Notes under the pieces: model-generated
What the model was told of the DNA's origin: nothing
What the model saw: the letters and a program-made list of their open reading frames with translations, nothing else
The model's database searches: none
Position numbers and translations under genes: made by a program
In this document: one piece after another, positions 43,232-52,805 of the stretch
How positions within the stretch are numbered: the stretch's first letter is position 1
Layout of the letters: each line of letters opens with the position of its first letter
Source of the DNA: CAYTPI01 sp964439625
Lineage (GTDB): Bacteria > Chloroflexota > Anaerolineae > Aggregatilineales > UBA3940
Length of the DNA stretch: 64,000 nucleotides
Assembly: GCA_964439625.1 (NCBI GenBank)
Contig: CAYTPI010000004.1
Location: forward strand, 62,001 to 126,000
Direction: 5' to 3'

Positions 43232-43255
43232 AAAAACCCGCGCTTGGGCGCGGGT
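43232..43255 (-). terminator. Intrinsic terminator of the ABC exporter unit
   Basis: ACCCGCGC / GCGCGGGT, a perfect 8-bp stem with a TTGG loop; on the minus strand it runs into T5. It ends the transcript of the genes from 46832 down to 43307. Confidence 0.8.
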
Positions 43256-43306
43256 CTAGATTTTGCGTAGCTGGGTGCATAATTGACGTTAGCTCTCGAC
43301 GACGTC

Positions 43307-43510
43307 TTAATCTGGCCGCTTGACCGGTGGCCCAAGCAGTGGGCGTCGTGCTTGTAAGCGACGCTTTAAAATTTCATCGTCGGTGTCTTCTTCAATGATG
43401 GTGACCAAGACGCGGCTTCCCTCAGGAATACGCGGGTCGTTGTCTAGTGCTATTCGCCCATTGTGGACTTTACCGTGGTAAATTGTTGCCGTTACTGGAT
43501 ACTTATCCAT
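43307..43510 (-). CDS. Small antitoxin-like beta protein (DUF104-like)
   Basis: A 67-residue protein starting at the ATG with AAGGGA 7 bases upstream. The pattern 'ATIYHGKVHNGRIALD', 'PEGSRVLVTIIEED' resembles the AF2212/DUF104 group of antitoxins, which neutralise PIN-type toxins. No toxin gene lies next to it. It is 40 bases after the ABC ATPase gene and before the shared terminator, so it is the last gene of that unit. The antitoxin role is weak; a stand-alone regulator is equally possible. Confidence 0.55.
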   Translation of the reverse strand: MDKYPVTATIYHGKVHNGRIALDNDPRIPEGSRVLVTIIEEDTDDEILKRRLQARRPLLGPPVKRPD

Positions 43511-43550
43511 GAAATGTCCCTTCGCGCTTTGTATTAAATACCTTCTGCGC

Positions 43551-44297
43551 TTAAAACTCATTACTTATCAAACCGTCTTTCATCTCGATAACCCGATCTG
43601 CCTGACTTGCTAGGTCATCATCATGTGTCACCATTAACAGTGATTTACCCTGAGATACCATCTCATGGAACAAGTCATAGATCGCGTTCGTTGTTTTTGA
43701 GTCTAGGTTGCCAGTGGGTTCATCTGCAACGATAAGCGATGGGTCGCAGGCCAGAGCACGCGCAATGGCGACGCGCTGCTGCTGACCACCCGAAATCGCA
43801 TGTGGGAGTTTATGAGCATTCTCAGCGATATCAACCCGTTCTAGCAACATCATAGCACGCTCTTGCCGTTCTTGCCGGGAATACAGACCTGCAAAGTCCA
43901 TTGGCATCACTACGTTCTGCAACACGGTCAAGGTTGGAATCAGTTGGAAGAACTGAAATACCACACCTAAATTGCGACCGCGCCAGCGGGCAATTTCAGC
44001 TTCTGACATTTCCTGAATTTCGCGCCCGCCAATAATAATCTGCCCGTTATTGGGCCGGTCGATTCCCGTCAGCATATTGACCAACGTTGACTTACCCGCG
44101 CCTGATTTGCCAATGACCGTGATGAACTGACCGTAATCAACGTCAAAGCTAATGCCCTGCAATGCTGGGAAATCACCAGCAGGCGTCGTGTATGCCTTTT
44201 CGAGATTGACAACCTGTACTAGCTTGCCATCATGTTTGACGGTTGCCTCTTCTTTGACCTGCATATTAGGCAAAATACTTTGAACAAGATTGAACAT
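43551..44297 (-). CDS. ABC transporter ATP-binding protein (MacB/LolD type)
   Basis: A 248-residue ATPase: Walker A 'GKSGAGKST', Q-loop region 'VVFQFFQLIP', signature 'SGGQQQRVAIARAL', Walker B 'LIVADEPTGNLD', and the switch His in 'MVTHDDD'. The fingerprint 'EPTGNLDS' with 'FFQLIPTLTVL.N' is that of LolD/MacB mechanotransmitting ABC proteins. It is 129 bases after its FtsX permease gene. The pair acts on substrates at the outer face of the membrane (lipoproteins, peptides or wall enzymes) rather than as a simple pump. Confidence 0.92.
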   Translation of the reverse strand: MFNLVQSILPNMQVKEEATVKHDGKLVQVVNLEKAYTTPAGDFPALQGISFDVDYGQFITVIGKSGAGKSTLVNMLTGIDRPNNGQIIIGGREIQEMSEAEIARWRGRNLGVVFQFFQLIPTLTVLQNVVMPMDFAGLYSRQERQERAMMLLERVDIAENAHKLPHAISGGQQQRVAIARALACDPSLIVADEPTGNLDSKTTNAIYDLFHEMVSQGKSLLMVTHDDDLASQADRVIEMKDGLISNEF

Positions 44298-44426
44298 ACC
44301 GGTAACTGCTCCTAGCGATAAGGGTTACGTAGATGATGCAAGCGATCAATGATGTTTAGCCGATTGTTAACCTTTTGTGCACCTACTGACATTTTTTGAC
44401 CCGACGGCTCGTAACCACGCGTTTGG

Positions 44427-46832
44427 TTACTCAGTTGAAAGGACTTCTCGAATGGTCACACTGGAGGCTCGCTGAGCGGGTGCCAAGCTGGCTATCGCCG
44501 CTATTGCCAGCATGAGCCCCAACCAGACAAAAACTCCGACCAACGAAAAACGAAATTCGAGCGGCATCTGTAAGAATGCCATGCCAATCACATTCGAGAA
44601 AATGTAACCGAATGGTAAAGACAAGATGACGCCCAATATCCAGCTTATCAAGCCGATGAATAATCCCTCCAGTACAACGACGCGCCGAACCGATTGGTTT
44701 GAGGCACCAACCGCTCGCAAAACGCCGATCTCGCGGAAGCGCTCGAGTACGTTTAGGCTCATCGTACCAGCCAACCCCAACCCACCGACGATTGCTAGCA
44801 GCACCGCCATCACCATCAAAAAGCTGACGATGATGTCAAATGACCCGGCGATGCCTACTGTTAATTCGTGATTGGTCTGTGGTGTTCCCGTGGCAAGACC
44901 GATGTTTTCGAGCCGTTCCTCGAGGGCGTCGGCTATTTGTTCCTGCGTTACTTGACTGCTCACAGCAATAGGGCTGGCCCGTAGGCGCAAATCTGTCACT
45001 TTACCGATTGTGTTAGTGGCCTGCGTGTAGGCATCGTAACTCATATACACACCCGACCCCGCCAATTGACTAGAGATCACCCCGACGACGGTAAATGTGC
45101 GCTCATTGCCGCTTAGGTTTAGTTCTAGCTCGTCACCGATTTGCACTCGCGGGTAAGCGTTAGCCAACTGTGAGTTGATGACGATTGTGTCGTTTTCACC
45201 GGGTTGAATAAAGCGCCCGTCTAATACCAACGGCTCAAACGTGACGGCCTCTTCGGGTGGGGCAAACACCAGAATTTCTTCGCTCTCGCTGTCGTCTTCC
45301 CACACGATTGAAGCATTGCTGGTAATTACCCAGGCCTCTGCGATCAAGACATTGTCGATGCGTTCCGCTTCGCGCTCAATAAACGAACCTGTCGTATCGC
45401 TTGGGAGGTCTACTTGAACATCGAACGAGTAATACTGCATGATGGCGTCGAGTGTGTTGAGTAGTGACGCCCTCGTGCTGATGACGCCAATGAAGGTCAT
45501 GCCAGCTAAAGTCAGTGTTGTGATGGTTGCAATCAAGCGTTTCTTGTTACGGAAAGTATTGCGCAGGGCCAACACTAACGGGCGTGGGATATCTCGTAGA
45601 CGCTTAAGTAAATTATTGATCGGGTCGTCGTCTTCCACCCCATCAGACGATTGTTGATAAATAGCATCGTAGACGGTGATGTTCATTCCACGTGAAATTG
45701 GGATCAGCGAGGCGATAACCGGCACGGCAACCCCGACCGCAGCCTGAACAGCCAGCACTACGGGCGGTAGCCCCACACTTTGCACGTTGAAGTTGAGCAA
45801 GCCGGCAATCCAATTAGAGAGGCCGAGCGCGCCTAACATGCCAAGCGGCACAGAGATAAACAGGGCCAGCAGACTAAAGATCAAGATGCTGATGAGGTAC
45901 ATTCCTGTAATTTGGCGGCTGGGTGCCCCGACCGACCGCATGATGCCGATTTGTTTAATCTGCTGCGTCAAGATGGCAGCCACTGTATTGCTGACCAAGC
46001 CACCACTCAGCAGCAATGACATTAATCCCATCAGACTGAGGATTAGGATCATGGTGTTGATCTCGTCGATTGCCCAATGCTCACCGGGTTCGATGTCAGC
46101 CAAGCCCAAATTACCGACGACCACCCCACTCGGCTCGATGACGCGGTCACGCACATCGGTAAGGATGTCGATCACGTCTTCTTTCGCAGCGTCGCGTTCT
46201 TCCAGAATGACGCGCATCTCGTTGTAGTAGGCTGCTTCGCCCATCCATTGGAGGGTTTCCATTGTGACGTAACCCTGCGCGGTGTTACCGAACCACGGTG
46301 GGAAGGCTTGCATATCCTGGACGATGCCCGTCACCGTGAGTTGATAGGTATCCTCGTTCCGCATTTCTAAGGTGACGGTCTGCCCGTATGCCAAGCCCAA
46401 GTCTTGAACTGCCATCCGTTCCAGCGTGAGCCCGCGCAGCCTGGGGTTCAGTTGGCCTCGCTCTGCCCGCAATTTGTCAATCTCGATGTCGTCGAAGTCT
46501 GGCGCAACGACCAACAGAATCTCGTCCGTACTACCGTCCTCGTAGATAACCTTAGCGATTTGGGTGCGGCGAGCTTCTGCCAGAGCCACTTCACGCGTCC
46601 CTTCGACGGCCTTCTCAAGCTCCTCTTGAAAGCTTGTTGTACGCATTGTTGCTGTCGATGGGTTGCTGGCATTCCAGTTGGCGTCAAGGTCACGCTGTAA
46701 GATGATCCGAGCGTTGGCAACCATCCCAACTGCGAAAACACCAACCGCAATGGAAACCACTACCAGCACGGTGCGTGCTTTGTTCTCCCAGATATCATTT
46801 AAAATTTTGAGCCAACGTGTATCTTGCAGCAT
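44427..46832 (-). CDS. FtsX-like permease with two FtsX domains
   Basis: An 801-residue permease. The first helix (about 17-38) is followed by a large outer MacB-PCD-like domain, then three helices with 'IGIMRSVGAPSRQITGMYL' (first FtsX domain, about 260-400). A second outer domain and a second FtsX set follow ('IGVLRAVGASNQSVRRVVVLEG'). This double layout matches the permeases of Gram-positive-type lipoprotein or peptide exporters. It works with the ATPase downstream. The substrate cannot be read. No clear ribosome site is seen at the ATG. Confidence 0.9.
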   Translation of the reverse strand: MLQDTRWLKILNDIWENKARTVLVVVSIAVGVFAVGMVANARIILQRDLDANWNASNPSTATMRTTSFQEELEKAVEGTREVALAEARRTQIAKVIYEDGSTDEILLVVAPDFDDIEIDKLRAERGQLNPRLRGLTLERMAVQDLGLAYGQTVTLEMRNEDTYQLTVTGIVQDMQAFPPWFGNTAQGYVTMETLQWMGEAAYYNEMRVILEERDAAKEDVIDILTDVRDRVIEPSGVVVGNLGLADIEPGEHWAIDEINTMILILSLMGLMSLLLSGGLVSNTVAAILTQQIKQIGIMRSVGAPSRQITGMYLISILIFSLLALFISVPLGMLGALGLSNWIAGLLNFNVQSVGLPPVVLAVQAAVGVAVPVIASLIPISRGMNITVYDAIYQQSSDGVEDDDPINNLLKRLRDIPRPLVLALRNTFRNKKRLIATITTLTLAGMTFIGVISTRASLLNTLDAIMQYYSFDVQVDLPSDTTGSFIEREAERIDNVLIAEAWVITSNASIVWEDDSESEEILVFAPPEEAVTFEPLVLDGRFIQPGENDTIVINSQLANAYPRVQIGDELELNLSGNERTFTVVGVISSQLAGSGVYMSYDAYTQATNTIGKVTDLRLRASPIAVSSQVTQEQIADALEERLENIGLATGTPQTNHELTVGIAGSFDIIVSFLMVMAVLLAIVGGLGLAGTMSLNVLERFREIGVLRAVGASNQSVRRVVVLEGLFIGLISWILGVILSLPFGYIFSNVIGMAFLQMPLEFRFSLVGVFVWLGLMLAIAAIASLAPAQRASSVTIREVLSTE

Positions 46833-47127
46833 GTATTCGCGTCAGTTTCCCTGTTCGATCATAGTTACGCTATTACCAACCATAAAGGTACTGCATGAAT
46901 GTAAAGTTCTTAGGTTAAGATGACAACTTCTACATAATTTTGATACGTGCTTTATTCTACTTGGCTGTGGGTAATCTATCGCAGGCCGATGGAGCTGTTT
47001 TTAGCCCTCAGCAGGAACTGTTACTCGACTGGCACGCATCTGCGCTTGTACAGAATATGCCTATTGGCATATTGACCCCGCCGTCTGCCGTCTGCTAGAC
47101 TTCAACTAATTGTTAGAACAGTTTGCG
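46833..47127. other. Intergenic region, 295 bases
   Basis: It lies between the divergent permease gene and the histidine kinase pseudogene. A short open frame on the plus strand (46953-47099) has protein-like composition but no start site or recognised match. No clear promoter was found; the start of the kinase gene may have been lost here. Confidence 0.4.
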
Positions 47128-48239
47128 ATGACCCCGCGGGGGAACGACCATCGCTGAGGCAGCGTGGTATACAGGGTTGCCGTCAATGGGTTTAATACTT
47201 GTCTTTATTATTGCAGACCGCCTCGAATACTATCGTTTTGGTCCGTATGCCCCGCGCAGAGTTGCCATCATTTCGGTGCTCCTCCGCATTGTCCTGGTTG
47301 AGGGAGTCAAGTTATTTAATGTGCTGGTGTTTAGCCCCTCTTTCAGGCTTTCTTTTACATAAGCAGCATTACTGGCTATCTCTTAAGCCTGTTTGCGATC
47401 ATCAAGCTGGTGAGCGAACTGTTCACCTTCAAACCCGGTTGGTACACTGACCCCGATACCATTCATGGCCTTATGCTGCTCGTCTTTGTGATCATGCTCT
47501 TTCATGCCATGGCGGAGATGTTCCGGCGGGAGATTGAAAGCCGGCAGCGGATTGAGCGACTGTACCAAGAACTAGAAGCATCTAACCGTCAGTTGACCTT
47601 ATACGCGCAGCAGATGGCGACCTTAGCAGCGACGCAGGAGCGTAACCGCCTTGCGCGGGATATTCATGACAGTCTCGGTCACTACCTGACGGTGGTCAAC
47701 GTGCAGCTCGAAAAGGCACTGGCCTTCCGGGAAGTACGCCCAGAAGAGTCATTGAAATCGGTCGTGGCAGCTAAGCGGCTTGCCAGCGAGGCGCTTCAGG
47801 ATGTTCAAACTTCAATGGGTGCACTCCGCAGTACAGATAACCCCTTTAATCTACGTACAGCATTAGAAGGGCTTGTTGCCAATGTATGTCTGTTCGATTG
47901 GCTGCAACGTGCAACTTCAATTTGAGGGGAACGAAGAAGGCTTCCCTAACACGCATCTCTATGCTCTATTCCGGGCAGCGCAAGGGGGTTTAACAAACAT
48001 TCAGAAGCATGCGGCAGCGTCACAGGTTGATCTGAAAGTTTACGTTGCTGATGATTGCGCCACGCTCGAATTAGTCGATAACGGTCGCGGTTTTGATACT
48101 GTCGGGTTAGAGACACTGGCTGCGAACCCAGAGCGTAGTTTTGGGTTCGCAAGGCGTGCAAGAACGCGTAGAGATTGCGCGCGGCAGTCTATGCGCACGA
48201 GCAAGGCTTGATGTCCGAATAGGATTAGCCAGTCGGTAA
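47128..48239 (+). pseudogene. NarL/LiaS-type sensor histidine kinase, broken by several frameshifts
   Basis: Pieces of one kinase occur in changing frames. Membrane helices read 'MGLILVFIIADRLEYYRFG' (from 47177), shift near 47345 to 'FFYISSITGYLLSLFAIIKL', then the HisKA_3 domain with the phospho-His in 'LARDIHDSLGH'. A shift near 47900 leads to 'LQFEGNEEG' and the ATPase part ('GGLTNIQKHA', 'DNGRGFD'), and one near 48150 to 'GVQERVEIARGSL'. A fourth shift is likely in the G-run at 47137-47141. The final G box is lost, and the 3' end runs into tetR. Such kinases phosphorylate LuxR-type regulators; none is nearby. Confidence 0.85.
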
Positions 48240-48779
48240 ACCCCAGTCTGGCTCAACAACAAGGTTATATAGATACTGTGCCATCTGCTCAGGTGGGTAG
48301 GGCATATCGTTCTGAAGCCACCAGCGCATCAGCGAAAATGCAGACGTAGACAAGTGATGGGCTAATACATCAATGGGTAGTTTGGCATCCGCTTGGAGCA
48401 GAGTCTCACAAAGAGGCTGAGCCACCGCTACGATGGATGTCTCAAGCCTATCTTGAACTTTTTGCGACCCATGGCTGTTTAACAGAATGCGATATAAGCT
48501 GGCGTTGGCTTGCGCTGTTCTAAACAATGAAGTCATCCAGACGCGGGGATCATCTTCTGCCTCAATTTGTGTCGCGATATCATCAATGACGTGTTGTAAC
48601 AATGACAGCATCAAGTCATCTTTTGATTTAAAGCGGCGAAAGAACGTCGCGTAAGAAATATCCGCCCGCTTGGTGATCTCCATAATCGTGATGTCGTCAT
48701 AACCTCTCTCAAGGGCCAGCTCGACTAAGGCCTCGCCAAGCAGTCGTTTTGTGCGCCGGATGCGTCTGTCTTCAGTCAT
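48225..48779 (-). CDS. TetR family transcriptional regulator
   Basis: A 184-residue repressor. The N-terminal helix-turn-helix is clear: 'KRLLGEALVELALERGYDDITIMEITKRADISYATFFRRFKSKDDLM' spans about residues 11-57 in the TetR pattern. The rest is a helical ligand and dimer domain with no known signature. It may control itself and the EamA transporter gene upstream on the same strand (inference). A short inverted repeat lies 34 bases before its start. Confidence 0.88.
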   Translation of the reverse strand: MTEDRRIRRTKRLLGEALVELALERGYDDITIMEITKRADISYATFFRRFKSKDDLMLSLLQHVIDDIATQIEAEDDPRVWMTSLFRTAQANASLYRILLNSHGSQKVQDRLETSIVAVAQPLCETLLQADAKLPIDVLAHHLSTSAFSLMRWWLQNDMPYPPEQMAQYLYNLVVEPDWGLPTG

Positions 48780-48812
48780 TATCGCTTCCCGTTGTGATGT
48801 AGATGCGCGGAA

Positions 48813-48828
48813 GTGTATCGTTGTACAC
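48813..48828. promoter_or_regulatory. Possible TetR operator
   Basis: GTGTA-6-TACAC, a perfect 5-bp inverted repeat, lies 34 bases upstream of the tetR start. Short, so it could be chance. Confidence 0.3.
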
Positions 48829-48991
48829 AGTCGAAATTTTTGCCTCTTGATTCAGGGTCTGATTAGCCTGAGAATTATAACACATAGCATAATCTAATTT
48901 TCACTGTATCACTTTAGAAGGCCCAGCGACAGTTGGTATCCCCCCGTCGGGTTGATCGGTGAAGTCAGAGAAGACTTCGATGCCCGCGTGC

Positions 48992-49927
48992 TCATTTGGT
49001 CGTTCTTGGCTGGTGTTCCGTAAATGCCCCCCCAGACTGGCGTTGTGGCAGGGCCAGCACCGCCAACCCTGCGCTGAGTAATGCAATCCCGACCGCCGCC
49101 TGAACAGTGATCTGTTCGCGTAGCAACAGAATACCGAGTAGGGTAGCGGTTAAGGGTTCTGCCAAGCTCAACGTGGTCGCCGCACTGACTGACAAGGTCA
49201 ACATGCCGTTGGCGAACAAAAAGTACGATAAGCCTACCGTCATGATGCCAAGATGCAGTGCCACCGCCATTCCGCGTCCGGTTGCCAACCAAGTGACGTC
49301 ACTACTGAAGAACACCGGCAGCAGTAGTACTGCCCCGATGCTGAACATCGCCGCCATCACAGCCGATGGGTTTTGGTTAATGATCAGCTTCTTGCTGGCG
49401 GAGGCATACGTGGCGTAAGAGGCACCCGCCCCTAGGGCTAGTAAGACGCCGATAGCGTTGACAGCACTAACATCAGCAGGCCCAGCAAACGTCAAGATGG
49501 TGGCCCCTAGTATTGCTAACACTGAAGCCAGCATCCAGCGACGCGTTAGGCGTTCGCCATTGAACACAATCCCCGCGATGCCGCCAAAGACTGGGGCACT
49601 GCCGATGCCTACAACCGTGCCGACGGCAACACCGGTCAATGCGATGCCATAGAAAAATGTCAGTTGGTAAGCGGCAACCGCAACGCCCCCGACGATTAGC
49701 CAGCCCCACAGCCAGCGCACACCAGGCTTGATGCTGCGCTGCACTAGGGCGAGCAGTACCAGAGCTATTGCGCCGATCAGTAAGCGGACCGCGCCAATGG
49801 ATGCTGAACTGGCCCCTGTGGGCGCTAACGCTTGGGCGGTGCCGGTGGTCCCCCACAGCATTGCCGCCCCAATGATCAGCCAATTGCCGCTGGTTTGTGA
49901 CAATGTTGTGTTGACAGGACACCTCAA
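48992..49927 (-). CDS. EamA/DMT family transporter
   Basis: A 311-residue protein with ten membrane helices in two EamA halves. The first half has 'GAAMLWGTTGTAQALAP' and 'GAVRLLIGA'; the second has 'LALGAGASYATYASASKKL' and 'LSLAEPLTATLLGILLLREQI'. Such proteins export metabolites or drugs. The start is uncertain: TTG at 49927 or TTG at 49903, and the second gives the usual family N-terminus. The 212 bases to tetR hold no gene. Confidence 0.85.
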   Translation of the reverse strand: MRCPVNTTLSQTSGNWLIIGAAMLWGTTGTAQALAPTGASSASIGAVRLLIGAIALVLLALVQRSIKPGVRWLWGWLIVGGVAVAAYQLTFFYGIALTGVAVGTVVGIGSAPVFGGIAGIVFNGERLTRRWMLASVLAILGATILTFAGPADVSAVNAIGVLLALGAGASYATYASASKKLIINQNPSAVMAAMFSIGAVLLLPVFFSSDVTWLATGRGMAVALHLGIMTVGLSYFLFANGMLTLSVSAATTLSLAEPLTATLLGILLLREQITVQAAVGIALLSAGLAVLALPQRQSGGAFTEHQPRTTK

Positions 49928-50031
49928 TCATATGCTTAGGTCAGCAGATTTCCAAGATCATAATAGTGCCACATGCCCAGGCTGCCTGCGAACAGCCTAT
50001 TTTCCTTTGCGCTAGGGTCGTCTCGGCACGT

Positions 50032-50037
50032 TATACT
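50032..50037 (+). promoter_or_regulatory. -10 box of a probable leaderless promoter
   Basis: TATACT ends 7 bases before the ATG at 50044, with no Shine-Dalgarno site between. The arrangement matches that at 11832-11824. Confidence 0.45.
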
Positions 50038-50043
50038 GAAGAT

Positions 50044-51048
50044 ATGAATGATGAATTCCCAACGTTCGATGACGAGCGCAACGCACCCCAGCTTAGCAGG
50101 GAGCAAGGGCCAAACTTCACTGGGTTGGAACCGCTGCTTGGTGGTGCCCGCCGCGCTAAAGCTGACTCTGAGAGAATCACACTGTTATTGAACACGCAGT
50201 CGGCCCGTAAGCGCCACGATGTATTGGCTTACATTCAAGCGGTCGGGCAGGCAGATGTATACGCAGAAGAACTTGCGACCATTGCCGCGGGCAGAGCAGA
50301 GAAGCAATTTGGTACTTACCGTGGTCGGTACGATACTTTCCAACGAATTAATGCGACGCGGTCACTCGAAGCAATTGGCGGCTACGAAGCGATTATCCCA
50401 CTCATGGAGGCCTTGGCTGTCCGCGAATATGAACTACGTGACGCCGCTAGACAGGCATTGATCGCCATCTGCAGCCGCTTCGACTCGGCTGACCCCAAAA
50501 CAGCCAAAATCTACCAAGTGATGGTTCGTTCGTTAGGGATGTTGCCATCGGTAGCCCGCAAGGTGATCACACAGATGTTGGCAACTACAGAGCCTGATCT
50601 GGTGCTAGGGCCGCTGATAAAAATAGGGTTACGGGCTGAAACCTGGCAGGTACGACGTGAAGTTGCTTGGACGCTGGGGAAGTTGGCAGATCAACGGGCG
50701 ACACAACGACTGGTTGCCGCCCTGGAGGATGAAACCCCATCTGTACGAGCGACTGCTGCTTGGGCCTTAGGTCAGCTAGTGCTTGATGAACCTGTCGTAC
50801 TCCAACCGCTTGCCCGGCATTGCAACGACCCCGACCAAGCAGTGCGCGCAGCGGTAGTTCAAGCCCTTGGTGATCAGCTCAAATGGCTCCCCACTGAGCA
50901 TCCTGATTTTAGGCCGACACTCAAATTCATTGCTGCTGCTTTTGATGATCGCGAAGACTCCGTCCGGCAGGCGGCAATGGATGCCCTTACGGTTATCAGT
51001 ACACCACAAACACGTAAACTCCTGCGTCAGCTTGTGGAGCAGCAATGA
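50044..51048 (+). CDS. HEAT-repeat protein
   Basis: A 334-residue protein of short HEAT repeats, clearest at about 195-320 ('TWQVRREVAWTLGKLADQRATQRL', 'PSVRATAAWALGQL', 'QAVRAAVVQALGDQL', 'DSVRQAAMDALTVI'). The N-terminal part up to 95 is helical without clear repeats. It is soluble and probably a scaffold. The ATG at 50044 is chosen because it follows a -10 box and because the longer frame from 49966 has a non-protein-like leader. The stop overlaps the start of the next gene by four bases, tying it to two membrane proteins. Confidence 0.8.
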   Translation: MNDEFPTFDDERNAPQLSREQGPNFTGLEPLLGGARRAKADSERITLLLNTQSARKRHDVLAYIQAVGQADVYAEELATIAAGRAEKQFGTYRGRYDTFQRINATRSLEAIGGYEAIIPLMEALAVREYELRDAARQALIAICSRFDSADPKTAKIYQVMVRSLGMLPSVARKVITQMLATTEPDLVLGPLIKIGLRAETWQVRREVAWTLGKLADQRATQRLVAALEDETPSVRATAAWALGQLVLDEPVVLQPLARHCNDPDQAVRAAVVQALGDQLKWLPTEHPDFRPTLKFIAAAFDDREDSVRQAAMDALTVISTPQTRKLLRQLVEQQ

Positions 51049-51902
51049 CCGTTCGCCATCTGCTGTACCTTCGACCAATCAAGAACACGCTATATGATAA
51101 TGGTGCGGTTCAGCGGTTGATTAAGGGGTACGCAGTTGGTGCTACGATGCTTGCAGGAACTGCAACTGCTCTCGTTTTGATAGTTGTACTTATTTCGTTT
51201 GGTACTTTTTCGACGACACCTGTTTTGTTCTACCGCGATGTTTCAATGACATCGCTGTTGGTGCTGCCGCCCTTGGCCCTAATGACCTTTACCTGGGCAG
51301 TTACTACAACGATATTGACTCATCGGCTACATCAATCCGTTGGGGATGCGTTTCTTGTGCCAGCTGCGGATGCCGGTATGTTGCTTGAAACAGTACGGGC
51401 TAGCTTCATGGAACGGTTTCCATTTAGGTGGGTATTTCTCGCCTTTCTTGTTCTGCTATTGACGAAGTTCAGCCTAATGCGTGAGTCATTTCAACTCGAA
51501 GCGCTCTATGGGCTGCGCGCCGAAACCTGGCTTTTGATTATGTATCCACTGTTGCTCTTAGTGCAGACCAGTTTGCTTGTTAACGCCGCAATGAGTGGCG
51601 GTGTGTGGGTGGGTCTTACAGTCGAAAGTCGCTTTAAAGCGGTTGGCCTCAGTATGGCTGCTGTTATTGTCATCCTGAGCGTGCTGTTGCTCTTTAAGTG
51701 GGGGGCAATTCAGGTTGTGGTCAGCGCGCCGGGGTCGGGTTTGAGTTCTGGGCCGCAGCCGGCTAGTATTCGCGCTTCAAGTGCGTTCAACCACACCATC
51801 TCCCTGACGCGCCTGGCTGTCCTTGGTGAAGCGTTGAATATGCTCATACTATTTGCCGTGAACTTGCTGGTTTCTGCACGGGCGCTCCGGTCGTTTTCCT
51901 GA
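51045..51902 (+). CDS. Membrane protein of unknown family, paralogue 1
   Basis: A 285-residue protein with about six to seven helices. The N-terminus 'LRPIKNTLYDNGAVQRLIKG' is shared with the next gene, as is the helix order and the 'LLETVRASFMERFPF' segment. It could be an ABC-2-like permease half or a membrane sensor; no known family fits. It is translationally coupled to the HEAT gene by ATGA and to the next gene by a one-base stop/start overlap, so the three products are likely made in fixed ratio and form a complex (inference). Confidence 0.65.
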   Translation: MTVRHLLYLRPIKNTLYDNGAVQRLIKGYAVGATMLAGTATALVLIVVLISFGTFSTTPVLFYRDVSMTSLLVLPPLALMTFTWAVTTTILTHRLHQSVGDAFLVPAADAGMLLETVRASFMERFPFRWVFLAFLVLLLTKFSLMRESFQLEALYGLRAETWLLIMYPLLLLVQTSLLVNAAMSGGVWVGLTVESRFKAVGLSMAAVIVILSVLLLFKWGAIQVVVSAPGSGLSSGPQPASIRASSAFNHTISLTRLAVLGEALNMLILFAVNLLVSARALRSFS

Positions 51903-52723
51903 TGTGGCGTTATCTCGTTTTTCAACCGCCGCTTGACAATACTCTGTTTGATAGTGGAGCGGTCGAACGCCTGCTTGACCGCCGTCTGATCGCTTGGCTG
52001 TGGTTGGCGAACATCATCTACATCATTGTGATTGTCGGCATTGTGGCCTTGACGTACCTGCCATTAGAGCCAGATTTCCGTGCAATCCAGTTGACGTATG
52101 CCTCCCTGTGTACTGTGATACCAATTACGCTGGTGCTGCTGCTGGTTGGTATTGGGGCGTCTACCCTGATGTTCACCCTCAGAACGAACATCACAGATGC
52201 TGTACAGCTAACGGCTCTGCCGAGGCACAGGTTGATCGAAGCGGTGTGGGCAACCTTAGTTGGGCAATGGCCTTACCTTAGACTACTGAGCGCTGGCGCC
52301 CTCGCAGCTTTTATTGCTTGGTTCCTGCGCGATGTGCTGCTGGAAGCCTACAACCCGATCACATTGTTGCTGCTAAGCCACTCGCTGATATTGATCCTAC
52401 AATTTGGCTGCGTCATCAACCTGATGCTGCTGCTAGGTCTTGTCATTGGTAGGGGGCGCACTAACCTAACCCAGGCTGCTTTGTTGGGGGCATCGGCTGC
52501 ACTGGGGGTCTGTATTATCTTTTTTGGTGTGCGCTTCGGTCTATTGAATATTCTTATTACGTCGCAATCCATCGCCTCACGCATACTAGATGCTGTCACG
52601 CGTGGCGTAGTCGGTGTGTACCCTACGTTGATGGCAACAGTGGGCGAGTTGCTCAACCTTGTGCTACTTGGCATGTTGACGTTGGTTGCCTTCTGGCTGA
52701 CCTGCCAGCGAACACCGAGATAG
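51902..52723 (+). CDS. Membrane protein of unknown family, paralogue 2
   Basis: A 273-residue protein with six to seven helices. 'FQPPLDNTLFDSGAVERLLD' matches the N-terminus of its neighbour, and 'LIEAVWATLVGQWPYLRLL' matches the amphipathic segment after the third helix. This segment (coupling-helix-like) recalls ABC-2 or Yip1-type membrane proteins, but no ATPase is near. Last gene of the coupled unit. Function unknown. Confidence 0.65.
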   Translation: MWRYLVFQPPLDNTLFDSGAVERLLDRRLIAWLWLANIIYIIVIVGIVALTYLPLEPDFRAIQLTYASLCTVIPITLVLLLVGIGASTLMFTLRTNITDAVQLTALPRHRLIEAVWATLVGQWPYLRLLSAGALAAFIAWFLRDVLLEAYNPITLLLLSHSLILILQFGCVINLMLLLGLVIGRGRTNLTQAALLGASAALGVCIIFFGVRFGLLNILITSQSIASRILDAVTRGVVGVYPTLMATVGELLNLVLLGMLTLVAFWLTCQRTPR

Positions 52724-52805
52724 ACGTTGGGCTTTCGCAATCCATGAGGGGGTGTGGTAAAACGACCCGGATTGTCTTTGCTAGTATAAATGGAACCCAA
52801 TCACC

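Noticed and set aside
48909..49292. Second minus-strand frame overlapping the EamA gene
   Set aside because: The EamA frame has continuous family motifs and helices; the other is a shadow.
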